NCBI RefSeq assembly: GCF_029784155.1
Contig: NC_073692.1
Location: forward strand, 161,601,582-161,665,581
From: Uranotaenia lowii
Lineage: Eukaryota; Arthropoda; Insecta; Diptera; Culicidae
Reading direction: 5' to 3'
Length of the DNA: 64,000 bases
In this document: positions 24,046 through 35,795 of the stretch, one piece after another
Numbering within the stretch: the stretch's first letter is position 1
How the letters are laid out: the number at the start of each line of letters is the position of its first letter
Notes under the pieces: generated by a model
What the model was told of the DNA's origin: nothing
The model's database searches: none
The model's input: only the letters and a program-made list of their open reading frames with translations
Made by a program: the position numbers and the translations under genes

Positions 24046-24681
24046 GATTTACTTACGACGGCCAAAGCGCGATCCCGGAGGCTGTACACGACAATGCTGA
24101 CGAAGTTTGACTGCGTGGTAATGGACGACGAAACCTACGTCAAGGCCGACTACAAGCAGCTTCCGGGACAGGAGTTTCTATACAGGAAAGATAGCAGATA
24201 TTTTCAAGCACATGAAACTGTCAAAGTTCGCGAAGAAATACCTGGTTTGGTAAGCCATCTGTACCTGTGGCTTGAAACAACTTTTTCATAGCTTCCTGGA
24301 CTGTCAACCAAGAAATTTACGTGAAGAGTGTTTGCTGCCTCTCCTGAAGAAACACGGTTGTTCCGTACTGTTTTGGCCGGATTTGGCATCTTGCCATTAC
24401 GGTAAAAAGGCCATGGAGTGGTACGCGGCCAACAACGTGCAGGTGGTTCCCAAGGACAAGAACCCTTCCAACACGCCAGAGCTCCGCCCAATTAAGAAAT
24501 ACTGGGCTATTGTCAAGCGGAACCTAAAGAAGAACAAAAAAAAACTGCTAAGGACGAGCAGCAGTTTAAGGCAAACTGTCTTTCTGCGGTGAAGAAGGTG
24601 GACAAGGTGGCTGTACAAAATCTGATGGCAAGGGTTATGCGTAAGGCCTGGCAATTCGGATTTGGAAAAGCGGAAGCCTAA
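24046..24681 (+). pseudogene. DD37E-type (ITmD37E-like) mariner transposase, 3' half, inactivated
   Basis: Reads ARSRRLYTTMLTKFDCVVMD, then DETYVKADYKQLPGQEF; after a frameshift DIFKHMKLSKFAKKYLVW, a TAA stop, AICTCG; then CLLPLLKKHGCSVLFWPDLA, WYAANNVQVVPKDKNPSNTP, ELRPIKKYWAIVKRN and, after another frameshift, AVQNLMARVMRKAWQFG. The DDE catalytic core is clear: first D in VMDD (24124-24129), second D in FWPD (24380-24382). The third acidic residue, expected 37 residues after it, is Lys (AAG, 24494-24496; RPIK instead of RPIE). At least three frameshifts, one stop and the loss of the catalytic Glu make it dead. The N-terminal helix-turn-helix half is missing. The 37-residue spacing is the family signature known from mosquitoes. 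Confidence 0.85.
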
Positions 24682-24689
24682 CTGAATAT

Positions 24690-25440
24690 TTTTCCTGAAT
24701 TTTATACGAATTAAACTTGAAAAAGAAATTTAATTTGATTTTTTAAATAAACCATTTCACCGATTTACACGCGTTTTCCCTTGACCAAATTTTGACCGTA
24801 TCACCCTTTAGCAAATTTCAAGCCGTAAACTAAAATTTCATTCACATTTTTGATGGTTCTAGCCTCGAACAACGAAATTTTAAGGAATTGTTTTATCTAG
24901 ATAAACTTGCAAACATTTTTTGGAATGGTAAAATTGTTTGCATGCCATTGATGTTCTTCGATAAAGATAATTTATCATGTGTTTATATTTCACTTCTTCA
25001 CTTGGATTATTTTGAAAAACACCTAGATTATGGCTGATTTACCCGGGTATTTTTAAAAAAAAATTGATATGTCATATTCCGGTTCGCCCGGTTTCTGGGT
25101 AAAAATTTCCGGAAAACCTGAAAGCTTTCACGCATCGAAGCATCGAAAAATTTAAGATTAATACGAAGTTATCCAATAGAGATGATAGTAAATGCCGTCT
25201 TTTGTTCGAATCATTATTAGTATTTCTGCGATATGATGTCAAAAAAATATGATACCAAAGTGTTTTTGTGATGAAAATTAAACTCCACACTTTTCCCTGG
25301 TTAGCACTTGATTATAACAGCTTTTTTCGAGAAGTACCAACCAGCTGTTTGACAAACTTACAATTTCCATCAACTGCATTGGCGAAAACGAGCTAATTTA
25401 TATTCCCGGCAAGGCGAAAGCTCGAGGTCTATGCATGTAC
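24690..25440. other. AT-rich gene-free stretch, probable 3' flank of the transposon
   Basis: The first ~140 bp may be the 3' end of the DD37E element ('ttgaccgtatcaccctttag' near 24800), but no matching inverted end was found upstream. Confidence 0.35.
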
Positions 25441-25479
25441 CTATAGGTAAGAAGAAAGGAAGGACGAGATCGGTACCTC

Positions 25480-26160
25480 TACCTCGTTAAGGGACCATTT
25501 TAGATCCGACAGCCGGCAACAGCTTCAACGCATTGACTTATGGCAGCCTCGTGGACCCGATAGAGTATAAGCAGCAAGCACACGTCGCGTTGCACACACC
25601 TTGTTGGCCCCTCTCCGGAGAGCATTTCTGGAACACAGAGGCCCCTGTGTGCTGCGGCAGTGTGGTGAGCTGCGGCCAAAATTATATTCGGTACCAGAAG
25701 TACGTGCCAGCAAGCCCTGAGTCAGCCATAGCTCTAGGCAGCTTCACCAAGCAAGTGTCTCTCTCTCCCGGCGTCGCAGCTCCAAATTTGCCCCAGATTG
25801 TACCGGGCTGGGATGAGCTCGGGAAAATGTCTTTTTTAGGCAACCGACGACGACAACGACCTGCAGGTAGACCGATGCCGATGCCGGTTTTGGTCCTGCT
25901 GGGAAGCAGCTCTGCAGGATTTACGCGATACCTTCAGAACGGGGAAACAACGATGCTCAACTTTCCGTGGGCCCCGTCATTTGTCGTGTCCTACCTTCGG
26001 GTATCTCGCCATGCCGGCAGTAGACGTGTCCGGTCAGGTTGTCTTGCCTTGCCCGGTTCTGGGTCGTGGTGATTGGCGACGGAAATCCGCCTTGGTAACG
26101 AGCTCACGGAACGCGAAAACGGATGCCCTGGGCATGGAACCGTGGAAATAAATACCGTGA
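25480..26160 (+). other. Unidentified GC-rich block with a 180-codon open frame
   Basis: Base composition jumps from AT-rich to about half G+C. The plus-strand frame is open for about 540 bp (25533-26072), and a second plus frame is open from about 25840 to 26149. Translations (such as PIEYKQQAHVALHTPCW and RRRQRPAGRPMPMPVLVLLG) match no family I know. Such islands in AT-rich insect DNA are often the 5' region of a non-LTR retrotransposon. No ATG context, splice sites or domain decide the question. Confidence 0.3.
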
Positions 26161-26164
26161 TTTG

Positions 26165-27429
26165 TCACAGGACGTATTTCAAAAACAGCTGCTATGTCCT
26201 TTGAGTTAAATGCACTTCTTAGTTCTTAGTCGAAAAGGCGTATAAGAAAGAATGAGCCGTCAAAATAAGCTAACTGAAAAAAACTTGGTTTTTTTTTTGG
26301 TGGAGGATGCATGTGAAAAGCTTAAGATACAAAAAATACTTAATGAAAAAAATATTCGATGGATTACTTCCAATGCATCCAACAATGCCTGTTTATATCC
26401 AGGAAGGATTCCATCGATTATTTTTATTGTACCTCAGTTTTTTACCAAGAGGTTCAAACTTCAAAGTTTAGAAAAATCATTTGTCAGGTTGCTAGTCCGT
26501 GATTGACCGAGGTGATCAATTTCGCTCAGAGGTGAAATGAATGGCGTGGTAGATATTGTGGTAACCGTTCTTTTGAAGCACAACTTCTCCTTAATTTGCG
26601 CCTTTAACTCGCCATTTGCATGTAAAATTGTGTCAAACAAACTCCAACTCAGAAGCTCAATCTTTCATCTTCTAATTTGGATTATAGAATGACCATTCAG
26701 AGTCGATTCATGCATCTTCTCGCTCATCAATAAACTATCCCGCACATGTACACTCGCTCATCTCCTCCTTTTCTAACATGACACTGAAGTTCATCCATAC
26801 TGCTCATCCAACATTTACACGCTTATATTCAAGTAATCATTTTCCAAATATTTTAAAGCATCTTATAACTTTTGAAAATGAATTTAATACTAAATACTAA
26901 ATGAATACATATCACCTGATTTATGCAGCCAAGCATTCAGGTAAAACCATCGTATAAGAGCCACTTTCATAAAAGTCTAGTTTATATTAAAACTTTTCTT
27001 AGAACTATATTTTGATTTAGTTTTTATTGTTATTATGTTTAACAACTCTCTTCGAGGACTTACCTACCACAGATATGTCTTGAGAAAAAGAATAACATTG
27101 AAAATCATTAATAAAACGAAGTTAAATGAACTCTTATTCGTTGCTCAATATAATTACTTCCAATTAAGTCAACTAGGACTCAAATACTCGGATGCGTAAA
27201 TATAGGTTATACTAACGTGCCGCTATTAAGCCTACCCCCATTCTGATACCTGAGTGCTTCGTGAGAGAAGATGTAGTTGGATGGATGAATGTGTGACCGG
27301 AGAGAGTGAACTGGCTTGTCAGATTTGCGGATGAACAGATAGGAATGATCATTCTAGATTCTATTTTCGAGAAGGAAGGTTAGAGTGTTATGCTGGAGAA
27401 TAAATGTTTTCAAAGAAGGTGCATACCTA
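26165..27429. other. Gene-free stretch
   Basis: No coding or paired repeats recognised. Confidence 0.4.
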
Positions 27430-27437
27430 CTTGGAAC

Positions 27438-28246
27438 CAGTGTTCCGAATATCAATCAAAACAAACACTCAGGATGCGTTTCCTGTTGGAAACATTCTGA
27501 TTGTATAATGGGATAGCGCCTCTCGCAACTGCTTCGCCTGGCTGGTATGCAATCTCGATCAGCGCTCCTATCAGCTATGCAAACCGAGTCGCATCATTCA
27601 GAATAATCGGTTTAGCAAACATCGCATATCGGAGATGATTGAGATACAAACTGATCCATTCTGAATGTAGCTCACTCAGTATCTGCCTGAATTATATGAA
27701 ATTCAAAATTATTTTTTGCAGGACGAGAAAAATCAAACAATTGTGAGGAACACCATATATTCTCAGTAATTTTAACGTGACGGACGACAGTTTAGTAAAA
27801 GAACTTGAAAAAATTGAAAAACACGGCGAAAGTGAACATCTTTCCCTCAAAAAACACAACTACAATTTGATTTTAATCATACTGATGTTAAAAAACGTTA
27901 TAACAACAAATAAATTTATTAATTTGCTATGTATCAAATCAAACAAAATACGCTAATGATCGGCTTCATGTATCACTCACTCACTGCCTGATCCATTCAC
28001 TCCTGATCGAAGACCAACAAGATTCGCCATATGCATTGCGCATTGGTGAGATTCCAATTTGATGATGGTGCTGCACTGTTTTGACAGCAAGCATCGTGCG
28101 AGGTGATCTGTATTTTAGCGATGAATTGAACGATCGATGATCGGGTAGGTCGAGTAGCAATCAATAACGAAACCCGACCGCTGTACGTTCAGGTGCGAAG
28201 GGCAATCAGAAACATTAATTGAAAATGAGTGATATTCGGAACACTT
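27438..28246. mobile_element. Non-autonomous hAT element with perfect 8-bp target duplication
   Basis: Ends are CAGTGTTCCGAATATCAATC (27438) and, read inward from 28246, AAGTGTTCCGAATATCACTC, alike over 15 of the first 17 bases. They are flanked by exact copies of CTTGGAAC (27430-27437 and 28247-28254). The 8-bp duplication and CAGTG-type end are the hAT hallmark. The interior (809 bp total) has no transposase. Confidence 0.8.
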
Positions 28247-28419
28247 CTTGGAACGGAAAACATGGATTATGAAATTAAATGTATTCCCGAAAGAAAGTTA
28301 CCGTAAATGGTACTTTGGAGCTCATTTACACTACCCAAAAGTGATGCGTTCCCTTCGAACGTCAAGAACAGCACCCCGGTCACATTCTAGAATTCAAAAA
28401 GGTGAGAAAAAAAATTCAA

Positions 28420-28794
28420 CCTCAAGCAGAAAATTGTGAATATAAAGTAAAAAAGAGCACTCAGAGCACTGCCCAGCTTTTTATGCAGATTTTTTTGAAA
28501 CAATTCATTTAAAATGCCACACGATTCCCTAAAAAGTGATATGCGCTTGACTCTTGATGAAATTGAAGCAGGATTGAAAGAGTAAGATTCCGGAAAATCA
28601 TCTGATCCCGATGGAAAACCAAACATGTGGCTGAAGGTTTTTTATAACGAGATCAAGTGTCCTCTCCTTGTTCTATTTAATGCGTCGCTAAGTACTGGAG
28701 CATTCCCATCGATTTGGAAAATATCTCGAGTTACTCCTATTCACAAGAATGGTTCTAAAGCGTTAGCAGAAAACTACAGAGGAGTGGCTAAATA
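28420..28794 (+). pseudogene. Non-LTR reverse transcriptase fragment (CR1-like)
   Basis: From 28514 the frame reads LTLDEIEAGLKE, stop, DSGKSSDPDGKPNMWLKVFY, LFNASLSTGAFPSIWKISRV and TPIHKNGSKALAENYRGVAK. This is the start of an RT domain (motif 0: K/S.PD.P; motif 1: P..WK...VTPI.K.G; motif 2a: NYR). The wording is closest to CR1/Q-type elements. The frame has an internal TAA at 28583-28585, and similarity ends abruptly at 28790, before the catalytic FADD motif, so only a short piece of the gene remains. Confidence 0.7.
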
Positions 28795-28799
28795 ATATT

Positions 28800-31051
28800 G
28801 TTGATAAATCCCGGAATAGTTTAAGCTCTTTCCCTTGATATCTGGGCAACCGGAACGGACTTTTCTATTCTTTTTTTTTTTTAATCCATGGATGCTCGGT
28901 TGAAATCAGACATTCTGAAAAACTTAGTAATGTCTTTTAAACCAATTGCAAAATGGTATTAATGATGAAAATCGCTCCAGTACATAGTTTGGCAAATGGA
29001 GCCAAAAATGTAAACCGTTTTTTTTTTTTGCGGTCTGCTTTAATCATTAGCAAATGCAAGCCTTACGCATTTAATGCTGTAAAAACTAAATTTGTGTATT
29101 ATTTTCTCAATTATAAGTAAAAGTATCATGAAGGCGTAAAATTGACCCGTTATTGAGAACCAGTATGATCTCTCAAATATCGGTTCATTTTATTGGATCA
29201 ATATTACCCTAATTTTGAAAAGATTCCCTTCAAAATGGTTAGTTTTAGATGCATTACATGAAAAGCGTTGAATTCGGCATAATGGGAGAGGTTGTGGTAG
29301 GTTGTTATTGTAAAAATTTAATTTTTATTCTTTCAGAATTTATATTCATTCATTTTATTTCAGCAGTACAGCAAAGTTGACGAGCTAGACGAACACAAAA
29401 AGAATTTAACATGAAAACACGCCTCGTGGCGGACTAGCTTTGGAAATTAGTTTGATGGTTTCTGTTTTCTCAACCTACATTCTTATCTTTTGTTTTATTT
29501 CAGAATTCATCTTTAGGTAAATATAATATTCAAGCGAAAAAACCGAATATTCCAACCAACTAAAGGAAAAAAAAATCAAAAAATTATTAAAGTGAATCCA
29601 AACCTAAAAATATCTAGTATCTCAATAAAAAAATGAAACACAACATTTTGTTTTGATTTATTTTCAGGAAAAACATTTCTACATACAAGCAGAACCTTAA
29701 ATTTCTATCATACGGAAGCTTTTGAAATAATGGGTAATTTTCATCCGCTACAAAAGTTATCAATATGAAAACCTCTTAAAGGGTACAGCGGCTGTTTCCT
29801 TTGAAAGGAGTTCTTCCAGTCTTATTGATTAAAGGTAGGGTTACCATATCCTTCAATGCCAAAAAGAGTAAATTAACAAAACATTCCAAAATATTTAGGA
29901 GAAACGAAAAAAAAAAACGATAAATTTTAGGCCATTAAAATATGAACAATTAGTTGTTAGTTGTGTGACTTACCTGGCAAATATGATTTAAAATTGGTTT
30001 ATTTTCTAGAGGATATTAAGTGAAAAGACAATTTTATCAATTTTATTGGATTATTCGAAAAGATGAAGATTAGACATCGCGACATGAGAAAAAGTTGCAA
30101 TTCAAGAATTGTTTTTTTTCTATATATGTAGAAGCGTATCATTATTCTCGATTTGTTCACTTCCGATTTGTGTACGTGTCTGTAAGCAAAATTTCTGTTG
30201 TGCTCATTGCCAACTGTTTGGGCGCTTATTTTAAAAGCGGTGTTAAAACTTCCGAAGTTGTTGTATTTTTCTTATAAAAAATGCACTGCTAGTAAAATAT
30301 CAAACTTGTTTTGAACGAAAAAATTAAATTTCAATCGGTTTGCGATGCTTTCCATTTCAATTCATCATTTGGAGAACGCAACAAAGTAGGGAAACCTGAA
30401 GTACCGTGCCATGAATGCATAAAATGTTGCATTTCCTTCAGACTTTTTGTACATATAGGAACACAAATTTAAGAATTGGAAGAAAGAAGTTCGTTTCTCT
30501 AATAAAATGTCTTTCAACAAAAAAGAGTACATTTGGCAAGATTTCAAAAAAGAAGAGTACGCTCATTTCTCGATCGATGTACTCTTAAAAGAGTACGTAT
30601 GGTATCCCTAAATAAAGGGTCAAAAGTTCAAAAGTAATTGTTAAGGGGTAGGGGAGAGGCGGGCTCAATGCGCATTTTAAGGAAAGTACTCAATTTATCT
30701 CATATTCCAAGAGATAGGAGTCTAAAAACTTTATGCACATAAGCGGACATCTGTTTTCTATACGTTAGACCAATTTTTCTGTTAAAATGTCTTATAGTTT
30801 TTGTGAAAAGAATTTTATAATAAAAGAAGTCAAAATAGCCGATTTCCGAAACCGGCGGGTTGAATGTGCATATTTATGTTTTTAGCTTTATTTCATTTAC
30901 GCTTGCAATATTTTGATATTATTTAATTGAACGTCAAGGCTTAAATGTTGGTGAAATTTCATACATCATTAGTTCTTTTGCATGAAACATAGTTAGGAAC
31001 ATATGTCATATGCCCATATTTCATGGTAATATTTTGTTCATATCTTATTTT
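28800..31051. other. AT-rich gene-free stretch
   Basis: No coding recognised. Two related direct words, 'ggcgggctcaatgcgca' (30659) and 'ggcgggttgaatgtgca' (30855), are about 200 bp apart and may mark a small repeat. Confidence 0.4.
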
Positions 31052-31419
31052 TAAGCGAATCAAATAATTGTGTAGCAGAACTGGCGTGCGTGCTGGTATG
31101 TATCGAACAAAGTTAAAAACATACCAATTAGGTAAAATCAATTGAGGGAGAGGTGATGGGAGGAATAAAGATGGATGCCGAGAAACCAGCAGCACCACAT
31201 GGGCTGGTGGTGACCAAAGTAAGAGAAGAGAGAAGAATTTTTTTTGCTGATTAAACGTTTACTTGTGGGCTGAATAGAAGGCCGTTCAAATCTGTAATGG
31301 AACTTCAAAGTTTCAATAAGAACTTAAATTTTGGGCTGAATAAAACGAACTTCAGCACATTGATTATGCTGATTAAGCTGGGTTCGACCTTTTTTACGAG
31401 ACTTTTGGTTGCTTGGGAA
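31052..31419 (+). repeat. Dispersed 375-bp repeat, copy B
   Basis: Same-orientation relative of 11032-11406. It carries a longer open frame at its 3' end (31297-31551) only because it lacks the indels of copy A; no protein family is recognisable. Confidence 0.8.
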
Positions 31420-31535
31420 GTGGAGAGTGAGACAATAGCAATCGTTAATAAATTTTGGAATGAAAACAATTGGCCACAGCCTACCAATCTATTTCCTCAT
31501 AGTTGTGGGGTAGCGTTTAGTCTCAAAACTCACAT

Positions 31536-31740
31536 TTACTTACTTACTTAATGGTCACGTGTCGATTCTCCGGCGCATAGGACCGCGGTAAAAGAACTTC
31601 ACTGTTGACGACCTTAGCCAGCGTATTCATTTGGTCCCAGTGAAAATTATCTTCGACATTTCGGACTTCGGCGGCTTGGCTTCGCCGTCACGATTTTCTG
31701 GATTCCACAAAACTCACAGTTGGAGCATAACTCAAAGTTG
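31536..31740. repeat. (TTAC)n followed by a repeat-like segment
   Basis: 'acttacttactta' (31537-31549) is followed by 'gtgtcgattctccggcgcatagg' and a GC-richer 150-bp segment, a layout seen at 3' ends of non-LTR or RTE-type elements, which finish in short simple repeats. The element's body is not visible here. Confidence 0.3.
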
Positions 31741-32302
31741 TTTTCCAACGTCCCGTTGAAAGAGTTCAGTATTTTTCTGCAGTTTGCGCAAAACAAATTT
31801 TCGTCATTGTTCTTTGAGTGGCTCTATTTTAGCTATCTCTACGTTAATTTTTAGACACAAATACCAAAAGAGCGATTTTCTACAACGTTAACAAAGTGTT
31901 ACAATGTGGTAGGGAAGACCCTGCTGTATTGTTTTTAAATTTAGCTTCTCTCTAAAAGCATCAACAAATAAAGACATATTTCTCCGTTCTGTTGTTCTAA
32001 CAGAAACCGACTTCACCACGTTTCTGTTAGCAACAGCTGATGCGTTCTTTTTATCCTACACCCGTAGAAGAGGTAACAGAAATCCAATGCCTTTTTAGCA
32101 AATCTCTGTGCCGATAATGCTCTGAAATGTGCACTGTGCCGAAGACGGTATGTTTGAAAAACCGTAACTGGCATAAGGACTCGGCTTTCAACCAAAATTA
32201 TGCATGACCACTACATTCAAGCGAAACAAGAAAAACATTTTATGGGATTTCGTTCCTATTGCATAATCCATCCCAGAAACAAAAAAATAAAAATTACAAC
32301 CA

Positions 32303-32395
32303 CAGCGCCGTGGGGAGATTCGAACTCAAATCACCATTCAAATCGTCTTACCAGTCCGAAATCTTAACCAGTGTACTATTCGAGCTTCATGCAGG
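32303..32395 (-). repeat. tRNA-derived SINE head
   Basis: The minus strand has box A-like TAGTACACTGGTTAAGATTT and box B-like GAGTTCGAATCTCCCC at tRNA-like spacing, with a CTGGTAA anticodon-loop-like word between. The reading is sharper than in the other SINE heads, but stems are too poor for a functional tRNA. Confidence 0.55.
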
Positions 32396-32423
32396 ACGAA
32401 GGATATTTGTCATAGGCTTTCTG

Positions 32424-32795
32424 TCACCGATCAATCACAAAAAAAAAACGCACAACCAAGGCGTGTAAAGCTTCAGGTGTGTTCTTATACCAATGCACGG
32501 AATCGTCCATCTTGTGACAGGCAATCGTAATCGGAGGCATGGTAGGCGAACAATTGGCTGTCAAAAAGCGCTCCGTCTCCAATCCCCACCAATGAGAAAC
32601 TTTTGGTACCTCTTGCCTACTTTTCCTCAATATGCACCCACCTGTAGCTGGATGCACTCTGCGCACAACGGCGGCTTCCCGGCGTTTGGTCTCCTTTCAA
32701 TGCATTCCTTTGTCTTTTGATGGAAACGGGAAAGGGAACGGGAGTGAAGGAAACGGGAAACCCATTGAATGATAACTGTGTTTGCTTACTGCCTG
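32424..32795. other. Unidentified moderately GC-rich flank
   Basis: Several short frames are open on both strands, without recognisable protein. The stretch lies just 3' of the Jockey element and its stray monomer, and could be the remainder of another copy's 5' region. Confidence 0.3.
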
Positions 32796-32889
32796 CTATT
32801 ACATACACACGCAACATATACACAGCTGCTAAAGCGGGGCAGCTTGGCCGGTGATTGTTTGCCGGTGAATTGAAGGAATGTTTTTGTTG
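32796..32889 (-). repeat. Stray 5'-UTR monomer of the Jockey element, at its 3' end
   Basis: 'attacatacacacgcaac', 'cagcttggccggtgattgtt', 'gccggtgaattgaaggaatg' and 'tttttgttg' follow the same order and orientation as the monomers at 36877-37080. The poly(A) tail of the Jockey copy abuts it directly. Either the element inserted in the monomer array of an older copy, or two copies lay head-to-tail and the second was lost. Confidence 0.65.
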
Positions 32890-32923
32890 TTTTTTTTTTT
32901 TTTTTTTTTAATATGTCTTTATT
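32890..32923 (-). terminator. Polyadenylation signal and poly(A) tail of the Jockey copy
   Basis: On the minus strand AATAAA (32923-32918) is followed after ~8 bases by a 20-A run (32909-32890). This marks the processed 3' end that was reverse transcribed at insertion. Confidence 0.85.
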
Positions 32924-33139
32924 AGTCTTTTAATCATTACATTTAAGTTACATTATTAAAGTTAAATTAAAGTGTTCAGATCAATTATGATCAGTTCAAC
33001 TCTTTGATACAGTTAATATTAAACATTGTTCATTTGATTGAAATTTGCTTTAGCAATAAATAATTTGATTTATAGGAGAATATCCTGTTAAGCAAAAAAA
33101 AAAGATGTATAAACTTAATCCTAAATCCTAAAAACTAAC

Positions 33140-35795
33140 TTAATTGTAAAGAGAACGAATCTCTGCGATGGAAGACTGCATCGATTTGCCTCTGAAGTTG
33201 GAGATGATTTTGTTGGCCATCTCTCCGATCGATTCTATGCCTGCAATCCGATGAAGATCTTCGGTGCTGTGCCAAGGTGGAAGCCGCAAAATCATTTTCA
33301 GAACCTTGTTCTGAATCCTCTGGATGGCTTTCTTCCTCGTCGCGCAGCAGCTAGACCAAATCGGAACTGCATACATTATCGCTGGTCGAAAGACCTGTTT
33401 GTAGATCAACATCTTGTTTCGCAGACACAACCTAGATTTCCTGTTGATGAGAGAATAAAGAGATTTAGTGTATTTATTACATTTAGATTGAATATCTTCA
33501 ATGTGATTTTTAAAAGTAAGATTCCGATCAAGTGTGAGTCCCAAGTACTTCACGTGATCAGACCATTCTAATGAAACCCCATTAAAAGTTATGGAATGAT
33601 TTTCATTAGGTTTTAAAAAATTTGCTCTTGGCTTATGGGGAAATGAAATAAGTTGAGTTTTGGAAGCGTTAGGAGAAATTTTCCACATTTTCAAGTAATT
33701 CAAAAAGGAATTTAAATTTTGTTGCAATCTACTGCGTACCACCCGTAAATTTCGACCTTTGGCTGAAAGCATAGTGTCATCAGCAAATAATCTTCTACCT
33801 TTTCCTTCTGGTACATCAGGAAGATCAGAAGTAAAAATATTGTATAAAATTGGCCCAAGTATACTGCCCTGAGGGACCCCAGCTCTAATGGGAGTCCTTT
33901 CAGAGCATGAATTTTGATAGCTTACTTGTAAGGTTCGGCTAGTCAAATAATTTTGAATAATTTTGGTGAGATATACAGGAAAATCAAATCGAGCTAATTT
34001 AGCTATTAACCTTTGTGCCAAACACTGTCAAAAGCTTTTTCAATATCAAGAAGAGCAACACCAGTTGAATAACCCTCAGATTTGCTAGCGTTAATCATAT
34101 TAGTTACACTCAAAAGTTGATGTGTAGTAGAATGTCCATGACGAAAACCAAATTGTTCATCAGGGAAAATAGAATTCTGATTAATGTGAATCATCATTCT
34201 ATTCAAAATAACTCTCTCAAATAGTTTACTTAAAGATGGAAGCAAACTAATTGGTCGATAACTTGAAGGCTCTGAAGCACTTTTTCCAGGTTTAAAAATT
34301 GGAGTTACTTTGGCATTTTTCCATTTATTGGGAAAATAAGCCAAGTGAAAACATTTGTTGAAGATTTTAACTAAAAAATTTAAAGTGCTTTCAGGCAACT
34401 TTTTAATAAGAATATAGAAAATCCCATCTTCCCCCGGAGCTTTCATATTTTTAAATTTTTTGAAAATCAATTTAAGTTCATCAATATTTGTCTCACAAGA
34501 ACTTTCAAACACATTTTGTTTTGAAAGAATGTCATCAAATTCTAGGGAAATTTGAGCGTCAATAGGACTAACAACGTTTAAATTAAAATCATGAGCAGAC
34601 TCAAATTGTTGGGCTAATTTTTGAGCTTTTTCTGAATTAGTTAAAAGAAGTTTATCCCCATCTTTCAAAGTAGGAATTGGCTTCTGGGGCTTTTTCAGAA
34701 TTTTAGTTAATTTCCAAAATGGCTTAGAGTAGGGTTTCATGTCCTCTACTGCTTTAGCAAAATTTTCATTACGAATGAAATTTAAACGACGTTTGATCTC
34801 TTTTTGAAGGTCGCAATAAATAAATTTTAAATAAGGATCCCTAGTACGTTGATATTGGCGTCGACGAATGTTTTTCAGTCGTATCAAAAACTGAAGATCA
34901 TCATCAATTAAAGGTTGATTAAATTTATGTTTAACTTTAGGTATTGAAGCGGCTTTAGCATTGACTATTGAAGTTGTCAAATTTTCTATAGCCAAATCAA
35001 TATCTTCTATTGAATTCAGTGGAACGTTTACATCTAAATTACGTTCAATAAAATTCATATATCGCTCCCAGTTAGCCTTTTGAAAATTAAAAGTTGATTT
35101 TAAAGGGTTTTCAATGGGACTTTGGGATAAAGAGAAAGTTACTGGAAGGTGGTCTGAATCGAGGTCCGCATGAGTAACTAATTGACTACAATGCTCGCCT
35201 AAATCCGTTAGAACCAAATCAATTGTGGAGGGATTTCTAATCGAAGAGAAACAAGTATGCCCATTAGGATATTCAACAGTATAATAACCTGCAGAGCAGT
35301 CATTAAACAAAATATTCCCATTTCAATTTGATGAAAATTATTCCAAGATCGTTGTTTTGCATTAAAGTCACCAATGATAAAAAATTTAGATTTATTTCTG
35401 GTGAGTTTTTGTAAATCTCCCTTCAAAAAATTTTTCTGTTCACCGCTACATTGAAAAGGCAAATATGCGGCAACAATTATAATTTTCCCCATAGAAGTTT
35501 CTAATTCAATTCCAATTGTTTCTAAGACTTTTGTATTGAAAGAAGGAAGAAGTCTAAATTTGAGACGACTATTGATGACAATAGCTACACCCCCACCTTG
35601 TCGATCAAGTCGATCATTTCGTAAAATTTTAAAGAAAGCATTGCTTTTCAAGTTATTGTCTGGCTTTAAAAAAGTTTCAGTGATGGCAGCAATATGTATG
35701 TTTTGAGTTTTCAAAAATAAAAAGAACTCGTCTTGGTTAGCCAGCAAAGATCTAGCGTTCCAATTCATAATATTTAAACATCTATTTGGATCCAT
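33140..35795 (-). pseudogene. Jockey ORF2 (endonuclease + reverse transcriptase), two frameshifts
   Basis: Starts ATG at 35795 (MDPNRCLNIMNWNARSL). The apurinic-type endonuclease spans the first ~220 codons: NWNARSL, ITETFL (catalytic Glu), IIGDFNAKQRSWN and SDHLPV. A one-base loss near 35320-35338 shifts the frame. The RT follows: KAPGEDG, WKNAKVTPIFKPG, SYRPISLLPSLSKLFERVI, LLDIEKAFDSVWHKG; a second one-base loss near 34009 shifts it again. Then come QGSILGPILYNIF, LFADDTML (catalytic Asp pair present) and HVKYLGLTLDRNLTFKNHI. The end at 33140 follows a C-terminal 'thumb' typical of Jockey. All catalytic motifs survive; only the frame is broken. Combined length (about 885 codons) is normal for the clade. 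Confidence 0.92.

Noticed and set aside
24204..24654. Minus-strand ORFs of 95 and 85 codons
   Set aside because: Antisense of the DD37E transposase remnant.
33251..33571. Plus-strand ORF of 106 codons
   Set aside because: It is the antisense of the Jockey RT C-terminus.
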